Positions 1 to 9,076 of a DNA stretch of 51,304 nt are shown piece by piece. Position numbers and translations under genes: made by a program. Each line of letters starts with the position of its first letter. The first letter of the stretch is position 1. Where the stretch lies: contig NZ_JANBVH010000034.1 of NCBI RefSeq assembly GCF_024273235.1, positions 1 through 51,304 of the forward strand. The letters run 5' to 3'. A model generated the notes under the pieces. The model made no database searches. It was not told the origin of the DNA and was given only the letters and a program-made list of their open reading frames with translations. Source of the stretch: Sphingomonas faeni. GTDB lineage: Bacteria > Pseudomonadota > Alphaproteobacteria > Sphingomonadales > Sphingomonadaceae.

Positions 1-599
1 TAATCGGTACGCAAAAGATTGTCCTAGCGGGTGAGTTTGCGGATTACGTGGAGAGCTTCGACTTTAAGATATTTAAGTCCTTATCCCCGCGGGAAGTGAT
101 CACACAGCACCAAACGACTCCGTATTATTTTGAACGCTTCGGCGGAGATCTTCCTGCGCGACCTCTTCCGGAGAAGCCGCCTGAGGCCGTACAGGCGCAT
201 GAGCAAAGATACGTCGAGCATCTTCTGGCTGCGTACGCTGACCATACGAAAGCAGCAGTTGCGGATATTGCCGCGCTTAAGCAGTGGAAGCCGCTTGGCG
301 AGCATTTTAATCGTCAACGCGAAAGCTTCTACCATGCCGAGGCGTTCAGGGTCTTTCTGCGCGAGAAGGTGGATCCAGGCACGTTCGAAAGCCTGCAAGA
401 TGAAATTCTGAGTGGCGTGATCGACACGGCAGAGGGGAAGCATCCCGACGGGTTTGAGCGAGTGAAAGCAGTCACTCAGGCTTCGCAGCATGTTCCTCTT
501 GACGCTCACCCGCTAGGCTCGAGTGCATTCGTCAAAGACCGGCACGGCATATGCCACCAGCTTGCCAACGAAGACCGCCTTCAGTGGACGCCGCAATGA
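1..599 (+). CDS. ABC-3C system effector, C-terminal part (gene continues from the window's right end)
   Basis: The frame is open from the first bases, with no start codon needed, and ends in TGA at 597-599, so this is the 3' part of a gene. From memory of the family, the residues after FDFKIF, through the TPYYFERFGG stretch and the ERYV-like AYADH segment, match the C-terminal region of the effector of ABC-three-component systems. The N-terminal part of the same kind of protein starts at 50823 and runs off the right end, which implies a circular molecule. About 198 residues here plus 160 there give roughly 358, a plausible family length. The two halves are not in the same frame when the ends are joined directly. 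The stop overlaps the next start (ATGA, 596-599), showing translational coupling to the middle component. Confidence 0.8.
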   Translation, partial: IGTQKIVLAGEFADYVESFDFKIFKSLSPREVITQHQTTPYYFERFGGDLPARPLPEKPPEAVQAHEQRYVEHLLAAYADHTKAAVADIAALKQWKPLGEHFNRQRESFYHAEAFRVFLREKVDPGTFESLQDEILSGVIDTAEGKHPDGFERVKAVTQASQHVPLDAHPLGSSAFVKDRHGICHQLANEDRLQWTPQ

Positions 600-1084
600 G
601 CACAGGGTCACTGACGTTCAACGGACCGTTTGAAGCGGGAATGCGCGCGGTCGCCATTCTGGCCGCAGCATTTCCGCGTGAGATCGATATCCAGCGCCTG
701 ACAGCATTTGACTATTTGCTCGTTCACACCGAACTTCTTGGTGGACCGGAAGACCTACATCCTGAGACGCCTATTTCAACACCGGCCACTCAGGTCCGTC
801 GAGGCATCGTATTGGACGGGCTTCATCTGATGATGACGCGCGACCTTGTGGCCCGATCTGCTTGCAAAGGGGGGATCGTCTATCAGGCGGGTGAGATGGC
901 CGAGACATTCTTGGACTCGCTCCAGTCACCATATTCTACGGAACTCAAGACCCGTGCCGAGTGGCTGGTGCGTCATCTAGCACCATATAACGACGACGAG
1001 TTTGACCGTCTGATGCGCCGATTCTTCGACCAGTGGGTCATGGAGTTTCAGAATGTCGAGCAGAGCTTGGGCGGGGCTGTATGA
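596..1084 (+). CDS. ABC-3C system middle component (MC2-like)
   Basis: This 162-residue protein starts at the ATG that overlaps the preceding stop. A longer in-frame start at 551 would lie deep inside the upstream gene and is rejected. The sequence (FNGPFEAGMRAVAIL near the N-terminus, then FDYLLVHTELLGGPEDLHPETP) resembles the middle component 2 type of ABC-three-component systems. These are small helical proteins of unknown biochemical role encoded between effector and ATPase. The C-terminal stretch ending in FFDQWVMEF fits that family. Its TGA overlaps the ATG of the ATPase gene, so all three genes form a tightly coupled operon. The family call is from recalled similarity and gene context; no catalytic motif is visible. 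Confidence 0.75.
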   Translation: MSTGSLTFNGPFEAGMRAVAILAAAFPREIDIQRLTAFDYLLVHTELLGGPEDLHPETPISTPATQVRRGIVLDGLHLMMTRDLVARSACKGGIVYQAGEMAETFLDSLQSPYSTELKTRAEWLVRHLAPYNDDEFDRLMRRFFDQWVMEFQNVEQSLGGAV

Positions 1085-2967
1085 CCGCACGGCTGCGTCT
1101 TTGTGCATTGAGTTATCACGGTCCGTTCCGAAAGGCAGCGGTTGTAACCTTCAAGCCTGGCATGAACGTCATCTACGGCGCGTCGAACACCGGAAAGTCG
1201 TTTATTGTAGATACGATAGACTTCATGCTTGGCGGCAAAGGACCTCTCCGGGATATACCAGAGAGGGTTGGGTACAAGCACGTCCTTCTCGCCATGGAAT
1301 CAACTGAGGGCGAGCAGTTTACCCTAGCGCGGGCTGTCGATGGTGGTCCCTTTGTGCTCTACGATGGCTTGTTCTCTGAAGAGATGCCTGTCGAAGAGGG
1401 CACGACGCTTGCCGACCAACACAACGAGAGACGGGTAGATAATCTATCCGCGTTCTTGCTCGAGAAGCTTGGCCTTGCGCATAAGCGGGTGCGCCGGAAC
1501 AAGAAGGGCGACACAAACAGCCTGAGTTTTCGCAACCTCGCGCGCCTTGTTGTCATAAATGAAGAAGAGATTATCCAGCAGCGATCACCGCTTTCTGACG
1601 GCGGGTACGGCATGGGCGACACTGCAAATACGTCGGTGTTTAAGCTTCTGCTAACAGGCGTTGACGACACATCTTTAGCGGCAGCCAGAACTCGGTCGCC
1701 CGAGGACCAAACCCGGGATGCGCAGATCTCGCTCCTCGACCAGCTCATCGCCGACTACCGGAAGCAGGTGAAAAATCTTGCGGGATCAGAGGAGCTGCAG
1801 GATCAGTTGGATCGCCTTGAGGGCGCTATGGAGGGTCAGAGCGAGCAGCTCGCTATCTCGGAGACCAGTTTCCGAAAAGCTTCGACGGACCGTCGCGACA
1901 TCGCCAAACGGGTAGAGGACGGACGGAACCGCCTTGCTGAGATCACGGTCCTTCTTGAACGCTTTACGCTCTTAGGTGCGCACTACCGATCCGACATAGC
2001 TCGGCTTGAGGCAATCGCCGAGGCCGGAACGCTGTTCGGGGCTTTAGGCCAAGTCGATTGCCCACTCTGTGGAGCATCACCCGAACATCATGCTCATAGG
2101 GATGATTGCGGTGGAGATGCTAGCCTCATCGCTTCTGCGGCCCGGGCCGAAATTGCCAAGATCGCTTCCCGACAGGCTGATCTGGAATCGACGATAAGTT
2201 CGTTGAGGACCGAGGCTGTATCGTTCGAACGAAGGTTGCCAGGGCTCGAGCAGCGTCTTTCCTCACTCGCAGGCGAGATCGACCGGGTTGTTGCTCCGAA
2301 TCTGAAGCAGCTTCGTTCCAGCTACCGGCAGCTCGCGGATAAGACTGGCGAGGTTCGCGAAGGCATCGCTATTCATCGGGGGCTGCTCGACTTTGAAGAT
2401 CGCAAAACTAAGCTTGAGCGCGAAACCGCCGATGGGGGCGGCGGGTCTGGCACAGCTGATGTAGATCTATCGACAAGCACGGCCGATAAATTCGCGACCG
2501 TAGTTCGCGGTGTGCTCAAAGCCTGGCATTTTCCCGATGTTGATCGCGTCCATTTTGATATGAAAGTCCGGGACCTCGTCATCAACGGAAAGGCTCGAAC
2601 CTCATTCGGCAAGGGCCTTCGTGCCGTTACACAGACTGCCTTCTCCGCCGGCTTGCTCGAGTACTGTGTCACGCAGAAAACACCACATCCTGGCTTTATC
2701 GTCGTGGACTCGCCTTTGCTTTCGTACAGGGAGCCTGACGGTGCTGCGGATGATTTGCGCAGCACAGATCTAAACGATCATTTTTATTCCTATTTCGATG
2801 CTTGGGGTGACGATCGACAGATCCTTATCATCGAGAATACAGATCCGCCCGCCAACGTGATGGCCAGTCCGCAGGCTACGATGTTTACCGGGCTCCAGGG
2901 CGTGGGGCGTGCTGGTCTATTCCCAGAGCCGGACGTGTCGCACGATACGCCAGGTGCGACACCATAG
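1081..2967 (+). CDS. ABC-3C system ABC ATPase (DUF3732-type)
   Basis: This 628-residue SMC/Rad50-like ATPase should drive the three-component system. Walker A is GASNTGKS at residues 33-40. A long central region rich in Glu, Gln and Leu (about 200-480) looks like coiled coil, interrupted by a CPLCG motif near residue 327 that resembles a zinc hook with only one visible CxxC pair. An ABC-signature-like TSFGKGLRA lies near residue 507 and the Walker B segment GFIVVDSP near 540. The ATG overlaps the stop of the middle component, which fixes the start; an in-frame ATG at 1033 lies inside that gene. DUF3732 ATPases are known from comparative genomics as predicted biological-conflict modules. The anti-phage or anti-plasmid role here is inference. 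Confidence 0.85.
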   Translation: MTARLRLCALSYHGPFRKAAVVTFKPGMNVIYGASNTGKSFIVDTIDFMLGGKGPLRDIPERVGYKHVLLAMESTEGEQFTLARAVDGGPFVLYDGLFSEEMPVEEGTTLADQHNERRVDNLSAFLLEKLGLAHKRVRRNKKGDTNSLSFRNLARLVVINEEEIIQQRSPLSDGGYGMGDTANTSVFKLLLTGVDDTSLAAARTRSPEDQTRDAQISLLDQLIADYRKQVKNLAGSEELQDQLDRLEGAMEGQSEQLAISETSFRKASTDRRDIAKRVEDGRNRLAEITVLLERFTLLGAHYRSDIARLEAIAEAGTLFGALGQVDCPLCGASPEHHAHRDDCGGDASLIASAARAEIAKIASRQADLESTISSLRTEAVSFERRLPGLEQRLSSLAGEIDRVVAPNLKQLRSSYRQLADKTGEVREGIAIHRGLLDFEDRKTKLERETADGGGGSGTADVDLSTSTADKFATVVRGVLKAWHFPDVDRVHFDMKVRDLVINGKARTSFGKGLRAVTQTAFSAGLLEYCVTQKTPHPGFIVVDSPLLSYREPDGAADDLRSTDLNDHFYSYFDAWGDDRQILIIENTDPPANVMASPQATMFTGLQGVGRAGLFPEPDVSHDTPGATP

Positions 2968-2981
2968 GCGCTCGGGAGGTT

Positions 2982-3001
2982 GGTGTGCCACGTGGCACAC
3001 C
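2982..3001. promoter_or_regulatory. parS-like palindrome, copy 1
   Basis: A perfect 20-bp palindrome, GGTGTGCCACGTGGCACACC, lies in the gap just after the ABC-3C ATPase gene. The same 16-bp core recurs at five other places. It differs from the chromosomal parS consensus TGTTCCACGTGGAACA only at positions 4 and 13. It is the probable binding site of the plasmid ParB (47837-48850); binding is inferred. Confidence 0.75.
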
Positions 3002-3120
3002 CCCTCAACCAAACCGACACCGGAATATGCATCCTCGCACAAAACCGTAAAGGCAGATGTAGATCGTTGAATGGTCGGGTTGTGACGTTTGGAGCGGACG
3101 TCACTGAAGTGCTTAGGCGA

Positions 3121-3435
3121 TTAGCGCCACTTCGGGAGATCGATCTCACCTGGGCCAAGCAGGATCACTTCGGCTTCGTTATCTGACGCCGCGGTTTTGC
3201 GCTCCGCCCCTTCGCGAACCTTGTCCATGTTGTGCTGGACAGTGCCAAGCCACCCTCGCTCGACGCTTGTGCGCTGGACATCAGCAGGAGGTGAACCGAG
3301 ATAAAAATCGAGTGCCTCACGCGTGACAATCACGGAACGCCTCTTACCCCCAATCTTGAGATCAACTCTCACCCCGCCCGTGACGATCATGGGCCGGCTA
3401 GGAGGGTCAGGCTGAAGGGCTTCGAAGATGTTCAT
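3121..3435 (-). CDS. Small protein of unknown function, possibly DUF1488-like
   Basis: This 104-residue protein is encoded at the distal end of the transfer operon, 47 bases after the LPD7 gene. Residues 18-45 (VTGGVRVDLKIGGKRRSVIVTREALDFYL) have the outline of DUF1488-type small proteins, a beta segment followed by I/V-TREAL, but the match is weak and from memory. There is no signal peptide or membrane segment. The C-terminal third is charged. It may be transcribed with the transfer genes or on its own. No function can be assigned. Confidence 0.55.
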   Translation of the reverse strand: MNIFEALQPDPPSRPMIVTGGVRVDLKIGGKRRSVIVTREALDFYLGSPPADVQRTSVERGWLGTVQHNMDKVREGAERKTAASDNEAEVILLGPGEIDLPKWR

Positions 3436-3482
3436 TTATTTCTAATGCGCAAGGGCTGCTATGTATCCGCTGGGTAGCGCGT

Positions 3483-4229
3483 CTATCGGCCTCCAATCGA
3501 GCGCGACTTCTGCAATATCTGATCCTGCGCCATTTCGCGGACACGCTGCGCCTGTTGCTGCTTCACCTCGATGCCGGCGATCCACTCGCCGCGGCTGATC
3601 CGAGCCGCCACGTCCTCTTTGCGCTCAGCCACGAACTCGCGTTGCTTCACAGGCTGGCCCGGGAATCGCCCTTCTGCGACCGTCGTGGCGAACGCGACAT
3701 GGCTTTGCGCCTTGCGCAGCTCGGGGTCTTTCGCGTTCTGGACGGCGGTCTGCCGGCGGAATCGCTCGGCTAGATCGACGCGCGGGTCGACCTGTTCTTT
3801 GCTATCACGAGCCTGGTTAGCGGTGCGGGGCGTCGGTTGCGTCACCCCCGACACCCCGGCCTGCCGGGCCTGTTCGCGATCGGCTGCGGCTTTGGTTTTC
3901 TCGTCGGGCTGATACCCGTCGATCCTGATCCCTTGCGCCGAGGCGGCAAGGTAGGCGGCGCGCTTGAACTCTTCGTCTCCGGTGATTTTGAGCGACGTCC
4001 AACCATTTTCCTTCGCGAGCCTCACAAGGTCAGGCAGTGACTCCGGACCCTTCGCCTTGATGCGATCGGGGGTTATCGTCGCGATCGGCTCTTTGTCGTG
4101 CGCGCTGCGATAGAGCTTGTTGCCGACGCGCAGGAAACGGGACTCGAGATCGGCCGGGACTTCCATCGGCCGCCTACGACGGTTGTCGCCATCGATGCCG
4201 GCGCCGGCAGCTTCGACCTTCTCAACCAT
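3483..4229 (-). CDS. LPD7 domain protein of the transfer operon
   Basis: A protein of 248 residues. Residues about 31-112, from RFLRVGNKLYRS through IKITGDEEFKRAAYLAA-like text to GIRIDGYQPDEKTK, match the LPD7 domain (large polyvalent protein associated domain 7). That domain is usually fused to the C-terminus of conjugative relaxases or other polyvalent plasmid proteins. Here it stands alone, followed by a charged, Gln-rich, probably helical tail with conserved-looking ISRGEWIAGIEV. The start lies one base after the VirD4 stop, so the gene is in the same operon. The relaxase of this plasmid lacks this domain, so the protein may act in trans in relaxosome or DNA delivery; that is an inference. 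Confidence 0.7.
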   Translation of the reverse strand: MVEKVEAAGAGIDGDNRRRRPMEVPADLESRFLRVGNKLYRSAHDKEPIATITPDRIKAKGPESLPDLVRLAKENGWTSLKITGDEEFKRAAYLAASAQGIRIDGYQPDEKTKAAADREQARQAGVSGVTQPTPRTANQARDSKEQVDPRVDLAERFRRQTAVQNAKDPELRKAQSHVAFATTVAEGRFPGQPVKQREFVAERKEDVAARISRGEWIAGIEVKQQQAQRVREMAQDQILQKSRSIGGR

Positions 4230-4230
4230 G

Positions 4231-6051
4231 TCACCGCTCCTGTTCGATTACACCAACGACTTCGTTTCCGCGCTGCTCGGCCGACACGTCGATGAGCATG
4301 TCGGGATGGTCTTCCGTCACGACGCAATCCATCGCAAACGACAGCGGGTCCGGATCGGTGAGCTGGTCGAACGTCGGCATCGCGCACTCGGGAAGATCCT
4401 CGTCATCGCGAACCGTCTTCGGGATAGGTAGCACCACTGGTGCCGCCATGACGCGGCTGCGAAACAGGGCGTCCGCATAAAACCGTATCTTGTCCCCGTG
4501 GATTGGCGGGATGCCGCCTCGTAGCAACAGCAGCTCGCCGTCCGGAAACTGCATCAGTTCCTGCGGGAGCAAGAGAGCGCGGCGCTGGTCCGACATGGAC
4601 TTGGAGCGGTTTGCCAGGATGCCGTGGATCGTAAGCGACTTTGTGACGGATTCCTGCCCGACATAGCCGATGCGCTCCGACAGTTCATTCGCAACGCGCA
4701 GCTCTTTCGGTGTGAACGCGACCTCGACACCGCAGTTGGCAACGATTTCGTTCGCGACATGCTCGCCATAGACCGCGCGCAGCTGCGATCGGGACTGAAT
4801 GACCGGCAGGAGGCGGATGCCGTAACCCGCGACGTAGGAGAAGGCGCTGGCGATCACCTGCGCACGGCCAATCCGAGCGAACTCGTCGAGGATAACGAGA
4901 ACTTGGAGCGGCGTTTCGCTATCCGGCAAATCACGCACGTTCAGGTCGATGAGCTGTTGGAACAGGAGATTGTAAAGCGGCGCGACGCGATCCAGCTCGT
5001 CGGGAGACACGCCCAGGTAGATCGACATGGGCTTGGTGCGCAGCTCGCGCAGATCAAAGTCACTTTCTTCGGTTGCGGCATCGACCCGCGGGTTGAGCCA
5101 CAGGCTCAATTTCGACGTGACGGTCTGGACGATGCCGGCGAACGTATTGTCGGCTCCCGACGTGAAGTCGGCGAGAGCGTTCCGGCATCCTTGCGACAGA
5201 TCGAGCGCGCGATCGTCGAGAACCTTGCGAAAATAGCCGCGCGTGTCGCCGGTCGTCATCAAGCGATAGATTGAGCCGATGGTGAACGGCAGATCGGCAA
5301 TCGCAAGGTATGCGCCAACACCCACGAACGCGGTCCGCGCCGAATCCGTCCAGAACGGCTCCCCGCGCTCGGGCGCCACGAATAGCATGGTCGCAATCTT
5401 CTGTAGCTCGATCACCACCTGGTCGGGATCGGTGCGATCGATATAGCCGAGCGGATTGTAACGGGCCGTGCGGCCTTCCGGGTCGGTCGGGTTGAAGAGA
5501 TAGACGGCCTGCCCGAACTTTTGCCGGAAGCCGGCTGTCGCGTCCCAATTCTCGCGTTTCACATCGAGGACGACGACTGATGCCTGCCACGACAGGAGGT
5601 TGGGGATGACGATGCCGACGCCCTTGCCCGAGCGGGTAGGGGCCTCGACGATGCAATGCTCGCTACCCCCGAAGGTCAGGAACTTCCCGCCTTTCTTGCC
5701 GACCACGATGCCGTTGTCGGCGCGAAATCCGGCGCGCCGGATTTCGCCTTCCTTGGCAAAGCGAGCGGCCCCGTGCAGCGGGGGCTTCTGTTTCAGGAGC
5801 CACCACAGCATGATCCCGGTCAGCACCAGGCCGACGACCATGCCGGCGCCGAACGCCTTCAACACGACCGGATCGTGCCGATAATACCAGAAGAACGCCG
5901 GCATCCTGAACGGATCGAACTTCGCGCTTGGAAGCCCGAGATAGATCCACGCAATGACGCTCGCGACGAAGAAGGCGAGGACGCTTGCCACCGGAATTCC
6001 GGCCGCGAGGATGGTGCCCCGTTTAGGCTGCATGACGGCCTGCAGGGTCAT
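4231..6051 (-). CDS. virD4: VirD4/TraG-type conjugative coupling protein
   Basis: A protein of 606 residues with two N-terminal membrane segments (about 14-40 and 66-87), as expected for the inner-membrane ATPase that links the relaxosome to the type IV secretion channel. Walker A is APTRSGKG at 137-144, after the typical GSEHCIVEAPTRSGKG context. Walker B is LDEFARIG near residue 390. The length fits the family. The start overlaps virB11 by 29 bases; an in-frame ATG at 6033 (MQPKRG) would shorten the overlap to 11 bases and is an equally good start. It is the penultimate gene of the VirB block and completes the mating-pair and coupling functions. Confidence 0.95.
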   Translation of the reverse strand: MTLQAVMQPKRGTILAAGIPVASVLAFFVASVIAWIYLGLPSAKFDPFRMPAFFWYYRHDPVVLKAFGAGMVVGLVLTGIMLWWLLKQKPPLHGAARFAKEGEIRRAGFRADNGIVVGKKGGKFLTFGGSEHCIVEAPTRSGKGVGIVIPNLLSWQASVVVLDVKRENWDATAGFRQKFGQAVYLFNPTDPEGRTARYNPLGYIDRTDPDQVVIELQKIATMLFVAPERGEPFWTDSARTAFVGVGAYLAIADLPFTIGSIYRLMTTGDTRGYFRKVLDDRALDLSQGCRNALADFTSGADNTFAGIVQTVTSKLSLWLNPRVDAATEESDFDLRELRTKPMSIYLGVSPDELDRVAPLYNLLFQQLIDLNVRDLPDSETPLQVLVILDEFARIGRAQVIASAFSYVAGYGIRLLPVIQSRSQLRAVYGEHVANEIVANCGVEVAFTPKELRVANELSERIGYVGQESVTKSLTIHGILANRSKSMSDQRRALLLPQELMQFPDGELLLLRGGIPPIHGDKIRFYADALFRSRVMAAPVVLPIPKTVRDDEDLPECAMPTFDQLTDPDPLSFAMDCVVTEDHPDMLIDVSAEQRGNEVVGVIEQER

Positions 6052-7036
6052 AATAGATTTCGGTCATGCGGAACTCGCCGTCGACCTTCTTCATCTGGAC
6101 CACGACGTCGACGAGGATTTTCAACAGCGAGCGTATGTCGTCGCGGGCGAGGTCCGCGCCGCCCTCGCTTTCCTTCACGAGCAGCGTCAGTTGCTCGAAC
6201 GCCAGCTCGGCCGAGTCCGCGTGAATGGTGGTGATCGAGCCGGGATGGCCGCTGTTGACGTTGCGCAGATAGAAGAACGCGGTGCCGTCGCGCAGCTCTT
6301 GGAGCAAGATGCGATCGGGCCTCATGCGCAGCGCGCTTTCCAGCAGTTCCTTGGCCGTCACCTTGGCAGTGCCAGTGCCGTCCTTGCTATAGATCATATG
6401 CACGACGTTCTTGTGCGGCACCACCAGCTCGCGCGTGTCCTCGATCGTCAGCAAGCGTTCGTTTTCGGGGATGAGCTGAATCAGCCCCTTGGAGAACGTC
6501 GTCTTGCCGGAGCCAGTCGCGCCGGAGATGAGGATATTGAGCCGGCTGCGCACGGCCATCTCGAAAAACTCGACATGCCGTCCGGCATGGAGCAGCCCGA
6601 GCAGGCGTTCTTCCACCGTGCTGACCCGCTTACTGGCAACCTTCGTATCCGTGAACAGGCCGCTCGCCTCGAAATCCTGCATCGACAGCGTCTTCGTCGA
6701 CGGCTTCCGAACCGTGATCGACACGGTGCCGTCGGGCACGACGGGCGGCATGACGAGTTGGACGCGCTCGCCGGTGGGGAAAACCGTTGAGCAGATCGGA
6801 TTCTCGCGCGTCACATCCTGCGAAGTGAAGGCAGCCGCAGCGCGCGCCAGTTGGTTAAGCGCATCGAGCGTCAGATCATCCTCGCGCTCCCAGGTCCACC
6901 CGCCGCGCCGTTCCACGCCGATCAGCGTCGGTTCGTTGATGACGACTTCCGTCACCCCTTCATCATCGAGATAGCGGCGCAGTGGGCGCACAGCATGATC
7001 GAGGATCGCCGTGTTGCGGAAGGCCGCAACGGTCAT
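6023..7036 (-). CDS. virB11: VirB11 traffic ATPase of the type IV secretion system
   Basis: A protein of 337 residues and a cytoplasmic hexameric ATPase by family. Walker A GATGSGKT is at 172-179, followed by the Asp box (LLTIEDTREL), Walker B (ILLQELRD) and His box (GHPGSITTIHADS), all intact. The N-terminal half carries the usual VirB11 domain with VVINEP near residue 33. The start ATG overlaps the virB10 stop by four bases, and the gene is followed by virD4, the usual order. No oddities are seen. Confidence 0.96.
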   Translation of the reverse strand: MTVAAFRNTAILDHAVRPLRRYLDDEGVTEVVINEPTLIGVERRGGWTWEREDDLTLDALNQLARAAAAFTSQDVTRENPICSTVFPTGERVQLVMPPVVPDGTVSITVRKPSTKTLSMQDFEASGLFTDTKVASKRVSTVEERLLGLLHAGRHVEFFEMAVRSRLNILISGATGSGKTTFSKGLIQLIPENERLLTIEDTRELVVPHKNVVHMIYSKDGTGTAKVTAKELLESALRMRPDRILLQELRDGTAFFYLRNVNSGHPGSITTIHADSAELAFEQLTLLVKESEGGADLARDDIRSLLKILVDVVVQMKKVDGEFRMTEIYYDPAGRHAA

Positions 7037-8232
7037 CGGAGACCGAGACCGTAAACCTGCGAAAAGTCGAAATCCTTAGCGACGGTGATCGCCATCTCGG
7101 TCCCTTGATTGACGCGGACGATCGGCCGGATTTGTTGCGTATCCTGTAGCACCGACGAGGTGGTGTCGCCGGGGGTGCGAAACACGGTCGACCCTTCCGG
7201 GCTGACAGCTTGGCCGGCAATCTGCCCGCCCGCGTCGAGGACGCTGAAAAGCAGCGCCGCCCCAAACCGCTGCCAGAAGAACCGATCGATCTTCCCGGTG
7301 ATGCCGGCGCGGCCGAGGGAGTCCGACGCCGGCGATCCAATGTCGATCGCCACGCCCCGCGGCGTGACGGCTCGCGTCCACATCGCGAACAGCCGGTTTT
7401 GCCCGCGCTGCAATCCGCCCTGATATTCGCCGAACACGCGCGTGCCCTTCTCGAGCAGCACGACCCTGCCGTTATCCGAGTAGATGTCGCGGGGGATTAC
7501 GCATGTCGTGTAGCCCGGGACGGTGCTGTCCATTGCGGTTTGAAGGGTGCAGGGAATAATCGCCCCGGCGGTGACGAGGTAATTGCGATCACCAATCATC
7601 CGCGCTGTGGCGGTGCCGATCGCCGAGGTTTGCTTGAGAGTGTCGAGGGCCGTTGCCTTCGGCGCGGCGTTGTCGCCATCGCCTTGTCCGGCCTGGGTGC
7701 CGGCGTTCCCCGCACCACCCAGGCCGCGGCCGACACCTTGATCGCCGTTGTAGGCGATCAGCGTTGATCGGCGAGCATTGTCGCGCAGCGAACGCGCTTC
7801 GTTCGCGCGGCGCTCCGCTTCGGTCGCCTGGCGGGTTTGCTGTTGTGACGCCGTAGACGACCCGTAGGGCGTGATCGGCTGACCATCGGGGCCGATCGCC
7901 GGGACTTGCTCGCCGGCGAGCTGCACGGGCGCGTTCGGATCGCGCGGTGCCGTCGCCAGTGTCGGCGCGATTACAGTATTCGGATCGTAGGGCGCTTCGA
8001 CCGCAGCCGGCGCTTTCTTAGGTTGGATCGCTTGCTGGTTGCCCGAGCCCGTGACGAGCGTCAGCACCGTGAAGATACCGGCAGCGCCGAGCGCGGCGCC
8101 GACGATCACCTTCTTGTTATCCCATTGCGACGCGTTGAGGGACGGGATGCGGCTCGGCCGATCGGCTGCGGGCGTGCGATCGATCTCGCCCATGTCGGGC
8201 GTTGCATCGACGTCGAATCTCTTGTCGGACAC
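7033..8232 (-). CDS. virB10: VirB10 core-complex protein
   Basis: A protein of 399 residues from a GTG start at 8232, one base after the virB9 stop. Longer readings extend into virB9 in another frame and look unnatural (Cys/Arg/Ser-rich). It has a short cytoplasmic N-terminus, one membrane segment (about 45-62), a Pro- and Gln/Ala-rich periplasmic linker, and the TrbI/VirB10 beta-barrel domain from about residue 190 (TAGAIIPCTLQTAMDSTVPG, RVVLLEKGTRVFGEY). VirB10 spans inner and outer membranes and, with VirB7 and VirB9, forms the core of the secretion channel. Confidence 0.95.
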   Translation of the reverse strand: MSDKRFDVDATPDMGEIDRTPAADRPSRIPSLNASQWDNKKVIVGAALGAAGIFTVLTLVTGSGNQQAIQPKKAPAAVEAPYDPNTVIAPTLATAPRDPNAPVQLAGEQVPAIGPDGQPITPYGSSTASQQQTRQATEAERRANEARSLRDNARRSTLIAYNGDQGVGRGLGGAGNAGTQAGQGDGDNAAPKATALDTLKQTSAIGTATARMIGDRNYLVTAGAIIPCTLQTAMDSTVPGYTTCVIPRDIYSDNGRVVLLEKGTRVFGEYQGGLQRGQNRLFAMWTRAVTPRGVAIDIGSPASDSLGRAGITGKIDRFFWQRFGAALLFSVLDAGGQIAGQAVSPEGSTVFRTPGDTTSSVLQDTQQIRPIVRVNQGTEMAITVAKDFDFSQVYGLGLR

Positions 8233-8233
8233 G

Positions 8234-9076
8234 TCAGTTCTCCGTCGTGCGTTCAACGACTTCCGAGGCCGTGTCCGTCTTGGGATCGCGGCCGTAGAAG
8301 TTCGGACTTTCGTTGTAGATGCACAGCACCACCTTACCCCGGCGCAGGCGCATCTCTTTGTAGATGCCGTGGACGACCACAAACTCGTCGCGCACATCGA
8401 ACGAAGCGGTTGCTTCGCTACCGTCAGGATTGACGGTGAAGATGGCGGGGATTTCGCGCTGGTTCGGGAAGCGGAGGACCGTGAATTGTCCGTTGTCGCT
8501 GACTTCGGAGGGTTGAAGCGCCGAGGAGCCTTGGACCTTGTAATTCAGGTTCCGCTTGCCTTCGAGAACGCCAATGTCGAGCGCTGCTTTGATCGCTCCA
8601 TTCTGCGCGCCCAAGGCGGCCGTGAGCTGCGCGCGCTGCTGCGCGAGGCGGGCTTGCAGCGCCTCATACTCCGGGTAGCGAAGCCGCACCTTGAAAAACG
8701 TCCCGGCCGATCGCGCGCCGGCGACCGCCGAAAGCTCGAAAGTATAGTTTCGCTTAGTGCCCTGGAAATCTGTCACAACGATCAGGTTCGTCGCTCCGGC
8801 ACGCTCGCGCGGCTTCACGAATAGGGAATTGTCAGCCGGCGCGACCTCCCACGACACGGTATCGCCCATCGCGACGAACTTAATGACCTCGCCGGGGGCG
8901 AACTCGATCTGCGTCGCCGTCCGGAACGCGCTCCGGATTTGGATCACGTTGCCATCGGTATAATTGACCTCGCGGATGCGGGCGTCGGCGCCGAGCGAAC
9001 GCGGCGTCTGTTCCGCCAGCGCCGGCAGCGGAGACAGCGCGCCGATCGCCGCGGCCAGGAGCAGGATGAGTTTCAT
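8234..9076 (-). CDS. virB9: VirB9 outer-membrane core protein
   Basis: A protein of 280 residues with a signal peptide (cleavage near ALAEQTPR, about residue 22). Residue patterns YTDGNVIQIRSAFRTATQIEF and KRNYTFELSAVAG match TrbG/VirB9. The C-terminal domain contains LNYKVQGSSALQPSEVSDNGQFTVLRFP-type text and ends VLCIYNE. By family it forms the outer ring of the core complex with VirB7 and VirB10. It overlaps virB8 by four bases at its start and is one base from virB10, so it is part of one polycistronic unit. Confidence 0.95.
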   Translation of the reverse strand: MKLILLLAAAIGALSPLPALAEQTPRSLGADARIREVNYTDGNVIQIRSAFRTATQIEFAPGEVIKFVAMGDTVSWEVAPADNSLFVKPRERAGATNLIVVTDFQGTKRNYTFELSAVAGARSAGTFFKVRLRYPEYEALQARLAQQRAQLTAALGAQNGAIKAALDIGVLEGKRNLNYKVQGSSALQPSEVSDNGQFTVLRFPNQREIPAIFTVNPDGSEATASFDVRDEFVVVHGIYKEMRLRRGKVVLCIYNESPNFYGRDPKTDTASEVVERTTEN

